Of a stretch of 12,674 nucleotides of DNA, positions 1-6,963 are shown in pieces (the stretch's first letter is position 1; each line of letters begins with the position of its first letter). A program made the translations under genes and the position numbers. The stretch comes from Desulfotignum sp. (GTDB lineage: Bacteria; Desulfobacterota; Desulfobacteria; Desulfobacterales; Desulfobacteraceae), in assembly GCA_011390235.1 (NCBI GenBank), contig JAABSS010000213.1:1-12674 (forward strand). The letters run 5' to 3'. The notes below the pieces were generated by a model. The model was given only the letters and a program-made list of their open reading frames with translations. It searched no databases and had not been told where the DNA came from.

Positions 1-1920
1 ACCCCGGCCAGCAAAGAAGATATCCAGGACATGTTCGGACCGGACGTGGCCCATATTGTGGAAGGGGTGACCAAGCTGTCAGCCCTGCCTTTTTCCAATA
101 AAGTGGCCCAGCAGGCCGAGTCATTGCGGAAAATGATTCTGGCCATGGCGGATGACATTCGGGTGGTGCTCATCAAACTGGCGGACCGGATCCACAACAT
201 GCGGACCCTTAAATACCATAAAAACCCGGATAAACAGGCAGCCATCGCCCAGGAGACCCTGGACATATACGCACCCATTGCCGCCCGGTTGGGCATATTC
301 TGGGTCAAGCATGAACTGGAGGAAATCGCCTTTTACTACACCCTGCCGGATGAGTATGAACATATCGATGCCCTGGTGAACAGGGCAAAGGATGAAAAAG
401 AAGCATATATCAAAGAGGTCTCCACCAGCCTCCACTATAAAATGGAGGAAATGGAACTGCCCTGTGATATCAAGGGTCGGTACAAGCAGCACTACAGCAT
501 TTACCAGAAAATGATCTCCCAGAACCTGGATTTTGATGAAGTCTATGATATCATAGCCTTCCGGATCATTCTGGACACGGTTCCCCAGTGTTATGCAGCC
601 ATGGGTGCCATCCATTCCATGTGGAAGCCCATCTATTATAAGATCAAAGATTATATCGGCAATCCCAAACCCAATATGTACCAGTCCATCCATACCACGG
701 TCATCGGCCCCAAAGGCGAACGGGTGGAAATTCAGATACGGACCCAGGAGATGGACAGGATTGCTGAATCCGGTATTGCGGCCCACTGGAGCTACAAGGA
801 AGGTACCCGCATCGATGAGACCACCGGGGAGATGTTTGCCTGGATCCGGAACCTTGTGGAAAATCAGGAAAATTTCAATGATCCGGATGAATTTCTCGAA
901 AATGTGCGCATTGACCTGTATCCGGATGAAATATATGTGATCACGCCTGCCGGTGATATCAAAACCCTTCCCAAAGGGGCCACACCCGTGGATTTTGCCT
1001 ACAGGATCCATACGGAGGTCGGGGCGGAATGCACCGGCGCCAAGGTCAACGCCAAAATCGTTCCTCTGGCCCATGAGCTGAAGACCGGTGATACTGTGGA
1101 GGTCATTACCACCAAAGGCCATACCCCCAGTCCGGACTGGTTGAACTTTGTCAAAACGGTCAAGGCCAGAACCAAGATCCGGGCAGTGATAAATGCCAGG
1201 GAAAAAGAACGTTCCTACTCGCTTGGCAGGGAAATGTGTGAAAAACTGTTCCGGAAGAAAAGCCAGAACTTTAATGCCCTGATAAAATCCGGCAAAATAG
1301 GGGAAGTGGCACATACCTTCGGCTTCAAGACCGTGGATGATCTTATTGCCCATGTGGGATTCGGCAAACTCACTCCCATGCAGATTTTCAACAAGGCCCT
1401 GCCCCAGCTGGAGCAGGAGACCAGAGAGGAAGGCTTTTTATCAAAAATTGCGGACAGCCGGCAGAAAAAATCAGACACCGGCATCATTGTAAAGGGGCTC
1501 AACGATATTCTGGTAAAATTTTCCAAATGCTGCAATCCCCTGCCCGGAGATCCCATCACCGGTTATATTACCCAGGGCCAGGGGGTAACCATTCACCGGA
1601 AAAACTGCATCAATGTCATGAAAATGAGCCAGGAAAGACTGATAGATGTCCAGTGGAGCGATGAATATACAGAATCTTATCCAGCCAGTATACGCATCAG
1701 AACCGATGACCGCTTTGGCCTGCTGGCAGATATTGCCTCAGTGATCACCAAGAATAAAACCAATATCTTAAATGCCAAAACCGATACCTCAGATACCGGT
1801 GTGGCCCTGCTGTATTTTACGGTTATGGTGGAAAGTTCAAACCAGCTGCGCAAGCTCATGTCAGAACTTCGGCGGGTGAAAAAAGTCATAGATGTCAAAC
1901 GCATTGTCCGTCATGAGTAG
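1..1920 (+). CDS. rel: RelA/SpoT-family (p)ppGpp synthetase/hydrolase, 5' partial
   Basis: This is the stringent-response enzyme that makes, and probably also degrades, the alarmone (p)ppGpp from ATP and GDP/GTP in the cytoplasm. The open frame runs in from the window edge, so the ATG at position 31 is internal. About 100 N-terminal residues are missing, including the HDxxED hydrolase motif. In fragment numbering, the end of the HD domain carries LADRIHNMRTL near residue 60. The synthetase domain (about 140-260) carries GRYKQHYSIYQKM, NMYQSIHTTVIGP and EIQIRT. A TGS domain follows at about 305-367 (DEIYVITPAGDIKTLPKGAT). Next come a conserved-cysteine domain (KCCNPLPGD, near 510) and a C-terminal ACT domain (about 560-639). 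The loop that normally reads RxKD in bifunctional enzymes reads KIKD, which is the basic class rather than the EXDD of synthetase-only RelA. The stop is TAG. Family assignment is certain; whether hydrolysis is active cannot be judged here. Confidence 0.97.
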   Translation, partial: TPASKEDIQDMFGPDVAHIVEGVTKLSALPFSNKVAQQAESLRKMILAMADDIRVVLIKLADRIHNMRTLKYHKNPDKQAAIAQETLDIYAPIAARLGIFWVKHELEEIAFYYTLPDEYEHIDALVNRAKDEKEAYIKEVSTSLHYKMEEMELPCDIKGRYKQHYSIYQKMISQNLDFDEVYDIIAFRIILDTVPQCYAAMGAIHSMWKPIYYKIKDYIGNPKPNMYQSIHTTVIGPKGERVEIQIRTQEMDRIAESGIAAHWSYKEGTRIDETTGEMFAWIRNLVENQENFNDPDEFLENVRIDLYPDEIYVITPAGDIKTLPKGATPVDFAYRIHTEVGAECTGAKVNAKIVPLAHELKTGDTVEVITTKGHTPSPDWLNFVKTVKARTKIRAVINAREKERSYSLGREMCEKLFRKKSQNFNALIKSGKIGEVAHTFGFKTVDDLIAHVGFGKLTPMQIFNKALPQLEQETREEGFLSKIADSRQKKSDTGIIVKGLNDILVKFSKCCNPLPGDPITGYITQGQGVTIHRKNCINVMKMSQERLIDVQWSDEYTESYPASIRIRTDDRFGLLADIASVITKNKTNILNAKTDTSDTGVALLYFTVMVESSNQLRKLMSELRRVKKVIDVKRIVRHE

Positions 1921-1948
1921 CAGCGTGGTAAAATAGTGTCATATATGT

Positions 1949-1979
1949 CATGGGCCCTGTGAAACAGCCAAAGCCCATG
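1949..1979 (+). promoter_or_regulatory. Hairpin immediately upstream of the phoH-like ribosome binding site
   Basis: A 7-bp perfect stem (CATGGGC at 1949-1955 pairing with GCCCATG at 1973-1979) encloses a smaller CTGT/ACAG stem. It ends four bases before the AAGGAAG Shine-Dalgarno sequence. No U-tract follows, so it does not look like a rel terminator. Its position suggests an effect on translation or stability of the downstream message, but that is inference only. Confidence 0.35.
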
Positions 1980-1998
1980 CAAAAGGAAGATGTTTTAT

Positions 1999-3318
1999 AT
2001 GAAAAAAAAATTTATTCTGGACACCAATGTCATCCTGCATGACAGCGGATGCCTTCACCAGTTCAAAGACAATGATATTTATATTCCCATTACGGTGATC
2101 GAAGAACTGGATAAATTCAAGAAGGGAAACAATGTTATCCACTGCAATGCCAGGGATTTTTTACGAAACCTGGATGCATTGTCCAGCGAGAAAATGTTCA
2201 ACGGCGGCGTGCCCATTGAAGATGGAAAAGGTTCCATTGCCATTTGTCTGGATGTGAAGCTGGACGATAAGATCAAAGAAAATTTTACGGAAATAACCCC
2301 GGATATAAAGATTTTAAATATTGCCTATTCCATTGCCAAAAAAAATAAATTCCAGAATGTTGTCTTTGTCACAAAAGATGTCAATCTGCGGCTTCGGGCC
2401 AGATCCATTGGCTTGAAAACCGAAAACTATAATTCAAAATTTGTTGAAAATATTTCAGATATGTATACCGGACTGCAGGTTTTAGAGTATGTCCGGCACG
2501 AGGTTTTTGACAGCCTGTATAAAAAGCCCTATGAGGTTACCAAAACAAGCCTGGGTTTGGACAAAGAGTTTTATGCCAATGAGAATCTGATTTTGAAAAA
2601 TGGATCTAATTCTGCGCTGGCTTTTTATGACGGGCAGACCCAGATGGTTAAATCCATCCAGCCCCAGATATGTTACGGCATCAAGCCCAGAAATTCCGAG
2701 CAGACCTTTGCCCTCAATGCCATGCTCAATCCGGATATCCCCCTGGTTACCGTCTCAGGCAAGGCCGGCACCGGAAAAACCCTGCTGGCCCTGGCCGCTG
2801 CTTTGGCCAGAAAACAGCTGTATCGCCAGATATTTATTGCCAGACCGGTGGTTCCCCTGAGCAACAAGGACTTGGGCTTTCTGCCCGGAGATGTGGCCTC
2901 CAAGCTGGATCCCTATATGCAGCCGCTTTATGATAATCTGACGGTGATCCAGAATCATTTTAATGAGAAAAATGCCAACTCCAGGCAGATCAAAGAACTG
3001 ATCGAGGAAGAAAAGATAGTGATCACCCCCATCTCATATATCAGGGGGCGATCCATTGTCCGGGTTTTCTTTATTGTGGATGAAGCACAGAACCTCACAC
3101 CCCATGAGGTGAAAACCATCATCACCCGGGCCGGGGAGGGCACCAAGATTGTGTTTACCGGTGATATTTTCCAGATTGATCATCCCTATCTGGACAGCCA
3201 GACCAACGGTCTTGCCTATATCATTGAAAAAATGAAAGGCCAGCCGCTGTATGCCCATATCAATCTGGAAAAAGGGGAGCGGTCCGACCTGGCGGAACTG
3301 GCTGCAAAAATTTTATAG
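1999..3318 (+). CDS. PhoH-family ATPase with N-terminal PIN domain
   Basis: A two-domain cytoplasmic protein of 439 residues. The N-terminal PIN ribonuclease-like domain (about 1-140) shows FILDTNVILHD with Asp8, an acidic IEELD patch near 34-38 and FVTKD with Asp127. The C-terminal PhoH P-loop ATPase domain shows Walker A GKAGTGKT at 254-261, LGFLPGDVASKLDPYMQPLYDN, and Walker B FFIVDEAQN near 357-365, followed by TGDIFQIDHPYLD. The architecture matches the YlaK/PhoH2-like group, thought to act in RNA processing or unwinding; the exact role is unsettled. The start at 1999 is preferred over ATG 1990, because the Shine-Dalgarno AAGGAAG ends right at 1989 and is correctly spaced only for 1999. 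It lies 78 bp downstream of rel on the same strand, so co-transcription is plausible. Its stop lies 21 bp from the convergent rpmB stop, with no visible terminator between. Confidence 0.95.
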   Translation: MKKKFILDTNVILHDSGCLHQFKDNDIYIPITVIEELDKFKKGNNVIHCNARDFLRNLDALSSEKMFNGGVPIEDGKGSIAICLDVKLDDKIKENFTEITPDIKILNIAYSIAKKNKFQNVVFVTKDVNLRLRARSIGLKTENYNSKFVENISDMYTGLQVLEYVRHEVFDSLYKKPYEVTKTSLGLDKEFYANENLILKNGSNSALAFYDGQTQMVKSIQPQICYGIKPRNSEQTFALNAMLNPDIPLVTVSGKAGTGKTLLALAAALARKQLYRQIFIARPVVPLSNKDLGFLPGDVASKLDPYMQPLYDNLTVIQNHFNEKNANSRQIKELIEEEKIVITPISYIRGRSIVRVFFIVDEAQNLTPHEVKTIITRAGEGTKIVFTGDIFQIDHPYLDSQTNGLAYIIEKMKGQPLYAHINLEKGERSDLAELAAKIL

Positions 3319-3339
3319 GTGTAACAGTTGCGCCGGAAT

Positions 3340-3534
3340 TTATGCGGCCTTGGTAACCTTGCCTGCTTTGATGCAGCTGGTACACACGTCGATTTTTCTG
3401 ACACAGCCTTCTTTTATAAGGGCCCGGACCCGCTGGAGATTGGGGTTGAATCTTCTTTTGTTCAGATTGTGGGCGTGGCTGACATTATTGCCGACCATGG
3501 GTTTTTTTCCGCAAATAGCACATTGTTTTGACAT
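3340..3534 (-). CDS. rpmB: 50S ribosomal protein L28 (zinc-binding form)
   Basis: A 64-residue basic protein of the large ribosomal subunit. It reads [19 protein letters not shown] at the N terminus, then [13 protein letters not shown], then DVCTSC near the C terminus. Cys5/Cys8 and Cys51/Cys54 form two CxxC pairs, the zinc-ribbon (C+) form of L28; there is an additional Cys44. ATG 3534 is chosen over ATG 3540 because the AGGAG motif at 3543-3547 is 8 nt from it and only 2 nt from the other. It lies downstream of bamD on the same strand with an 86-bp gap that contains its own -10 element, so it is probably expressed independently as well as by read-through. Confidence 0.96.
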   Translation of the reverse strand: MSKQCAICGKKPMVGNNVSHAHNLNKRRFNPNLQRVRALIKEGCVRKIDVCTSCIKAGKVTKAA

Positions 3535-3564
3535 ATCCATAACTCCTGAAAGAAAAATTATTTT

Positions 3565-3570
3565 ATTATA
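3565..3570 (-). promoter_or_regulatory. Candidate -10 element for rpmB
   Basis: On the minus strand this is a perfect TATAAT hexamer in an A+T-rich stretch, placing a start about 24 nt ahead of the rpmB start codon. No convincing -35 hexamer is seen at 16-18 bp, so the promoter is tentative. The rest of the bamD-rpmB gap (3541-3620) holds the rpmB Shine-Dalgarno sequence and no clear terminator for bamD. Confidence 0.4.
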
Positions 3571-3620
3571 AAATTAACCTGATACTCCTACATCTTCTTT
3601 GAGAAAAAGTAAAGGGAAAA

Positions 3621-4280
3621 CTACTCTTTTTTAGCGGTTTGGGCCTTGGCAGCACATTCCGGTATCAGGTTCAGGGCTGTCTGGCTTTGGTCTGTTCCGG
3701 GATAGAATTCCACAATATATTCAAAGCGTTTTAAAGCAGCCTGGTATTGTTTGGTTTTCATATAAAATTGTGCCACATACAGTTCATGGCCGGCGATCTT
3801 GTCAATACAGGCATGGATAAGATCCGGTGCTTTTTGGGCATACTCACTATCTGGAAACTGCTCTATCACCCTTTTGAAGTGGGCCAGTGCATTTTTTGCG
3901 GGGGTGATATCCCTGTCCACCGTATCTATCCGGTTAAACCAGCACATGCCTGTTTGATTAATAACGTAAGGGACCGCCTCATTTCTGGGGTGCATTTTTT
4001 CAAACTGCTCATAGGCAATCACTGCCTGTTCATATTCTTCCAGGTGAAAATGGGCGTCTGCAATTTTGAGTTCCGCCAGGATGGCGTATCTGGAAAAAGG
4101 ATACCAATCTTTGAGATCCGTATATGCCTTGACCGCATCTTTGTAATCCTCACGCATAAAAGCGGATGCGCCTTCAGCAGCAAGCTGTTCAGCGGTTTTT
4201 TCCATTCTTCGGGAGTCTTCAAACAGGGCACAGCCGGAAAAAAGAAGGACCACGGATACCAGAAATACAATTTTTTTCAT
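3621..4280 (-). CDS. bamD: Outer membrane assembly lipoprotein BamD (ComL/YfiO)
   Basis: A 219-residue lipoprotein component of the BAM complex, which folds beta-barrel proteins into the outer membrane; it acts on the periplasmic face. The N terminus has a short positively charged and hydrophobic signal (KKIVFLVSVVLLFSGC) with lipobox cysteine at residue 17. The rest is tetratricopeptide-like helical repeats: SAFMREDYKDAVKAYTDL, then ADAHFHLEEYEQAVIAYEQF, then AHFKRVIEQFPDSEYA, then YMKTKQYQAALKRFEYI. Typical BamD features such as YPFSRYA are present. The upstream in-frame ATG at 4295 would overlap trxB. ATG 4280 gives a proper signal peptide and starts one base after the trxB TGA, which suggests translational coupling. 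It is the third gene of a trxA-trxB-bamD run. Confidence 0.93.
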   Translation of the reverse strand: MKKIVFLVSVVLLFSGCALFEDSRRMEKTAEQLAAEGASAFMREDYKDAVKAYTDLKDWYPFSRYAILAELKIADAHFHLEEYEQAVIAYEQFEKMHPRNEAVPYVINQTGMCWFNRIDTVDRDITPAKNALAHFKRVIEQFPDSEYAQKAPDLIHACIDKIAGHELYVAQFYMKTKQYQAALKRFEYIVEFYPGTDQSQTALNLIPECAAKAQTAKKE

Positions 4281-4281
4281 T

Positions 4282-5202
4282 TCACAGATTCTCAATATAA
4301 TGTTCTGCAGCCAGGGCGGCTATGGCACCGTCCCCCACTGCTGTGGATACCTGCCGCAGGGGGGTGTCCCTGATATCGCCTGCAGCATATACCCCCGGGA
4401 TATTGGTTTCCATCCGGCCATCGGTACGGATAAATCCATATTCATCAGTAATGATGTCATCGCCTAAAAATTCCGTATTGGGCATGGTTCCCACCCAGAT
4501 GAAACATCCGTCAGCCGTAAGGGTTTTTTCCGCTCCGGTTTTGACATTTCTGACATGAACCCCTTCAATACCAAAGAGTCCTTCAACACCGGTAGCCACA
4601 GTATCCCAGAGGATTTCAATCTTGTTGTTGGCAAAGGCCCTTTCCTGGAGAATTTTGGCTGCCCGGAGCTGATCCCTGCGGTGAAGCAGGTAGACTTTTT
4701 TCACAAATTTTGTCAGATAAATGGATTCCTGTACAGCTGTGTCGCCGCCGCCGACGGCCACCACGGTTTTGTCCTTGAAAAAAGGGGCATCACAGGTGGC
4801 GCAAAAAGAAATTCCCTTGCCCATAAATCGGTCTTCACCTATTCCCAGCTTTTTGGGAGAGGCCCCGGATGCAATGATCAGGCTTTTTGCTGAAATGGTT
4901 CTGTCCGCAAGCACCACTTCTTTCTTTTCCCTGCCCAAACTCAGGGAGTGGACCCCTGCTGTCTCGATTTTCAGACCCATCTCTTCGGCCTGCAGTATCA
5001 TTTTTTCCGCCAGGTCAAATCCGCTGATGCCTTCAGGAAAACCCGGATAGTTTTCTATCCAGTCTGTGACAATGATCTGGCCGCCGGGCACGGCTTTTTC
5101 CAGCAGCAATACATTCATTCTGGCCCTGGCAGCATAAATCCCGGCAGTGAGTCCGGCCGGACCGGCACCGATGATCACAAGATCATAATCAAAATCTGTC
5201 AT
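4282..5202 (-). CDS. trxB: Thioredoxin-disulfide reductase (NADPH)
   Basis: An FAD flavoprotein of 306 residues that reduces thioredoxin with NADPH in the cytoplasm. The N-terminal FAD-binding motif is IIGAGPAGLTAGIYAARA (about 10-27). The redox-active disulfide is CATC at 134-137. The second dinucleotide fold has AVGGGDTAVQES, and HRRDQLRA carries the basic residues that contact the NADPH 2'-phosphate. The C-terminal FAD motif is GVYAAGDIRDTPLRQVSTA. Length and order are standard for low-molecular-weight TrxR. ATG 5202 is preceded at 8 nt by AAGGAG, which overlaps the trxA stop codon. It lies 12 bp after trxA and one base before bamD, so all three are probably one transcript. Confidence 0.97.
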   Translation of the reverse strand: MTDFDYDLVIIGAGPAGLTAGIYAARARMNVLLLEKAVPGGQIIVTDWIENYPGFPEGISGFDLAEKMILQAEEMGLKIETAGVHSLSLGREKKEVVLADRTISAKSLIIASGASPKKLGIGEDRFMGKGISFCATCDAPFFKDKTVVAVGGGDTAVQESIYLTKFVKKVYLLHRRDQLRAAKILQERAFANNKIEILWDTVATGVEGLFGIEGVHVRNVKTGAEKTLTADGCFIWVGTMPNTEFLGDDIITDEYGFIRTDGRMETNIPGVYAAGDIRDTPLRQVSTAVGDGAIAALAAEHYIENL

Positions 5203-5214
5203 GCAAAAATCTCC

Positions 5215-5541
5215 TTACAAGACATTTTTAATGGTTTGCTCAAGCTTTTCCTTGCCAACCATGCCGGTAATCTGTTCGGCAACTTCTCCATTCTTGAAAA
5301 AGATCAGGGTAGGAATGGCCTGGACCCCGTATTTGCTGGGGCTGATGGGATTTTCATCCACATTGACCTTGGCAAAGGTCATCTGATCACCATATTCTTT
5401 TTCCAGGGCTTCCACTGCGGGGGCGATGGCTTTGCAGGGGCCGCACCAAGGTGCCCAGAAATCCACCATTATAGGTTTTGCTGATTGCAGTACTTTTTCT
5501 TCGAATCCATCGTCATCAATTTCTATGATATTTTCTGCCAT
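5215..5541 (-). CDS. trxA: Thioredoxin
   Basis: A 108-residue dithiol-disulfide oxidoreductase, the substrate of the neighbouring TrxB. The active site is WCGPC with cysteines 33 and 36, in the context VDFWAPWCGPCKAIAP. The cis-proline loop IPTLIFFKNGEV and the C-terminal GMVGKEKLEQTI region are also typical. The open frame continues upstream to 5712, but that extension crosses the promoter and repeats and adds cysteine-rich sequence foreign to the family. ATG 5541, with AGGA about 8 nt ahead, gives the normal length. First gene of the probable trxA-trxB-bamD operon. Confidence 0.97.
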   Translation of the reverse strand: MAENIIEIDDDGFEEKVLQSAKPIMVDFWAPWCGPCKAIAPAVEALEKEYGDQMTFAKVNVDENPISPSKYGVQAIPTLIFFKNGEVAEQITGMVGKEKLEQTIKNVL

Positions 5542-5574
5542 GGTTATATCCTGTTTACATTTTAAGGTTAAATT

Positions 5575-5608
5575 TTTTATACATGATTTTATACATGAAA
5601 TGATACAT
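5575..5608. repeat. Three ATACAT motifs at exact 12-bp spacing in the trxA leader
   Basis: A perfect tandem duplication of TTTTATACATGA occupies 5575-5586 and 5587-5598. A third, degenerate unit follows, in which only the ATACAT core (5603-5608) is kept. The three cores begin at 5579, 5591 and 5603. They lie within the transcribed leader predicted from the trxA promoter. They may be a regulator's repeated half-sites, or a simple duplication in A+T-rich sequence. Confidence 0.6.
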
Positions 5609-5644
5609 TCAACTGCAACTGTAATTGTACAATTGCAGTTGAAT
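5607..5644. promoter_or_regulatory. Perfect 12-bp inverted repeat at the trxA transcription start
   Basis: ATTCAACTGCAA (5607-5618) is the exact reverse complement of TTGCAGTTGAAT (5633-5644), with 14 bases between. A second palindrome, AATTGTACAATT (5623-5634), is nested off-centre. Counting from the -10 element at 5648-5653, transcription would begin near 5641, inside the right arm. It could be an operator blocking promoter clearance, or a 5'-end RNA hairpin of the trxA message. The bound factor is unknown. Confidence 0.6.
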
Positions 5645-5647
5645 ATA

Positions 5648-5676
5648 ACTATATGTGCGTATGGCAATTTTGTCAA
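5648..5676 (-). promoter_or_regulatory. Sigma-70-type promoter of trxA-trxB-bamD
   Basis: On the minus strand, TTGACA (5676-5671) is followed after 17 bp by TATAGT (5653-5648), matching the consensus at 11 of 12 positions with ideal spacing. The leader to the trxA ATG would be about 100 nt. No other equally good promoter lies between the rbr terminator and trxA. Confidence 0.75.
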
Positions 5677-5723
5677 ATAATGAATGGACAGCTGACGATG
5701 TAGTCCAGACATATCAGGCGTAT

Positions 5724-5775
5724 AAAAAAACCGCCAGGCCCTGAATGCCGATTATTTACGAAGTCCAGGGCCTGG
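5724..5775 (-). terminator. Intrinsic terminator of the perR-rbr operon
   Basis: Read on the minus strand, CCAGGCCCTG (5775-5766) pairs perfectly with CAGGGCCTGG (5743-5734) across a 22-nt loop. The stem is followed by CGG and then seven T residues (5730-5724). A 10-bp G+C-rich stem plus U-tract 45 bp after the rbr stop is a textbook terminator. It insulates rbr from the trxA promoter. Confidence 0.88.
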
Positions 5776-5819
5776 GATGGAACCGTTTGATTTTTTTTTC
5801 GACGGGGTGCCTGATCCGG

Positions 5820-6395
5820 TTACCAGTTTTCTCCCAGAACTTCAAAATGGGCCTGTTCATGGGCACATGCCGGGCACATTTCCGGTGCTTCGGTCCCTTC
5901 ATGCAGATACCCGCAATTGCGGCAGCGCCATGTGACAGGGGCATCTTTTTTAAAAACCCTGCTCCCCTCGATATTGGCAACCAGATCCTTGTAGCGTTTG
6001 TCGTGCTGTTTTTCCGCAACGGCAATGGCTTCAAATACCATGGCAATGGCATCAAAACCTTCTTCTCTTGCAACCGCTGCAAATCCCGGATACATTTGTG
6101 TCCATTCATAGGCTTCACCAGCGGAAGCCTCTTTCAAATTTTCCACTGTAGTGCCGATAACACCGGCTGGAAAGGCTGCGGTGATTTCAACCTCACCGCC
6201 TTCCAGAAATTTAAAGAGCCGTTTGGCATGTTCTTTTTCCTGGTCAGCGGTTTCGGTGAAAATATCAGATATCTGGACATATCCTTCTTTTTTGGCTTTG
6301 CTGGCAAAATAGGTGTACCGGTTTCTGGCCTGGGATTCTCCGGCAAATGCAGTTAACAGATTTTTTTCGGTTTTGGTTCCTTTCAGGTTTGGCAT
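5820..6395 (-). CDS. rbr: Rubrerythrin
   Basis: A 191-residue non-haem iron protein that reduces hydrogen peroxide to water in anaerobes. The N-terminal ferritin-like four-helix domain has the di-iron ligands Glu20, Glu53/His56 (QEKEH), Glu94/Glu97 (GEAYEW) and the EKQH pair at 128-131. A C-terminal rubredoxin-like domain has CRNC (158/161) and CPAC (174/177) for an FeS4 centre. Length and residue numbering agree closely with the classical Desulfovibrio protein. ATG 6395 is preceded by AAAGGAG at 8 nt. It is the second gene after perR, 37 bp downstream, and ends at a strong terminator. Control by the adjacent PerR is expected from the family. Confidence 0.97.
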   Translation of the reverse strand: MPNLKGTKTEKNLLTAFAGESQARNRYTYFASKAKKEGYVQISDIFTETADQEKEHAKRLFKFLEGGEVEITAAFPAGVIGTTVENLKEASAGEAYEWTQMYPGFAAVAREEGFDAIAMVFEAIAVAEKQHDKRYKDLVANIEGSRVFKKDAPVTWRCRNCGYLHEGTEAPEMCPACAHEQAHFEVLGENW

Positions 6396-6432
6396 GAATT
6401 TTTCTCCTTTTTTAAGTTACAAAAAATTAAAA

Positions 6433-6873
6433 TTATTTTGCTGGTGCTGGTGTTTGTGCTGCCTGATGACGGCAGTTCTTACAATAGCCGGTCAGGCAGA
6501 GCCGTTTTCCGGTTATGGTGAAGGTCTGGGTGATCTCTTCTGGAAGCGGAATCCGGTCCAGATCAGGATCATGAAAATCATAAATTTTATTACAGAAAAG
6601 GCAGTAAAAGTGATGGTGCTCTTCTCTGTCTGGATCAAACCGCCTGGGATCTCCCTGGCCTTCCACAATATCGATGATCTGAATCCGGGCAAAGGTGATC
6701 AGGGTGCGGTTCACCGTATCCAGAGAAATGTTGGGGAAGCTGTGCAAAAGCTGTTTGTGGATCTGGTCTGCACTGGGATGCTCTTTTGAATTTTTCAGTG
6801 CAGCATATACAGCTGCCCGCTGGGGGGTGATTTTTAATCCATGGTTTTTGCACAATTGGGTGAACCGATCCAC
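6433..6873 (-). CDS. perR: Peroxide-sensing Fur-family repressor, PerR type
   Basis: A 146-residue DNA-binding metalloregulator. The winged helix lies in the first half (ITPQRAAVYAAL; NISLDTVNRTLITF). The structural zinc site is CLFC (91/94) and CKNC (131/134). Every ligand of the Bacillus PerR regulatory site is present with a constant shift of five residues: His32, Asp80, His86, His88 and Asp99 correspond to 37, 85, 91, 93 and 104. An Asp at the position of Bacillus Asp85 favours PerR over iron-sensing Fur. The start is a GTG with no good Shine-Dalgarno sequence, since a palindrome occupies that place; an alternative TTG start lies at 6855. It heads an operon with rubrerythrin, its classical target. 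Confidence 0.9.
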   Translation of the reverse strand: MDRFTQLCKNHGLKITPQRAAVYAALKNSKEHPSADQIHKQLLHSFPNISLDTVNRTLITFARIQIIDIVEGQGDPRRFDPDREEHHHFYCLFCNKIYDFHDPDLDRIPLPEEITQTFTITGKRLCLTGYCKNCRHQAAQTPAPAK

Positions 6874-6885
6874 AATGATATCATT
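6874..6885. promoter_or_regulatory. Palindrome, candidate Fur/PerR-type operator
   Basis: AATGATATCATT is a perfect 12-bp palindrome directly against the perR GTG start and about 13-24 nt into the predicted transcript. It resembles the AATGATnATCATT core of Fur-family boxes, though one base shorter at the centre. Autorepression of perR-rbr is the natural inference. Confidence 0.5.
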
Positions 6886-6904
6886 TTTCTTATTAATTTA
6901 GGTT

Positions 6905-6933
6905 ATTAAATAGGATTGATACGTATTTGTCAA
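6905..6933 (-). promoter_or_regulatory. Sigma-70-type promoter of perR-rbr
   Basis: On the minus strand, TTGACA (6933-6928) and TTTAAT (6910-6905) are separated by 17 bp, predicting a start near 6898 and a 25-nt leader. The spacer contains the 8-bp palindrome ATACGTAT (6919-6926). Confidence 0.7.
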
Positions 6934-6963
6934 GGGAAAACTTGAGAAAAATATCTGCCAACC

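Noticed and set aside
121..1353. 410-codon open frame on the minus strand opposite rel
   Set aside because: It lies wholly inside the well-conserved Rel coding region, shows no recognisable domain and is a codon-bias shadow.
4295..4295. Upstream ATG for bamD
   Set aside because: It would overlap trxB and put five residues ahead of a well-formed lipoprotein signal; ATG 4280 is better.
5542..5712. 57-residue N-terminal extension of thioredoxin
   Set aside because: It covers the promoter, inverted repeat and tandem motifs, and ATG 5541 with a ribosome binding site gives the standard thioredoxin length.
5789..5799. T-run on the plus strand as a plus-strand terminator
   Set aside because: No plus-strand gene ends upstream of it; the nearby stem serves the minus-strand rbr operon, whose U-tract lies on the other side of the stem.
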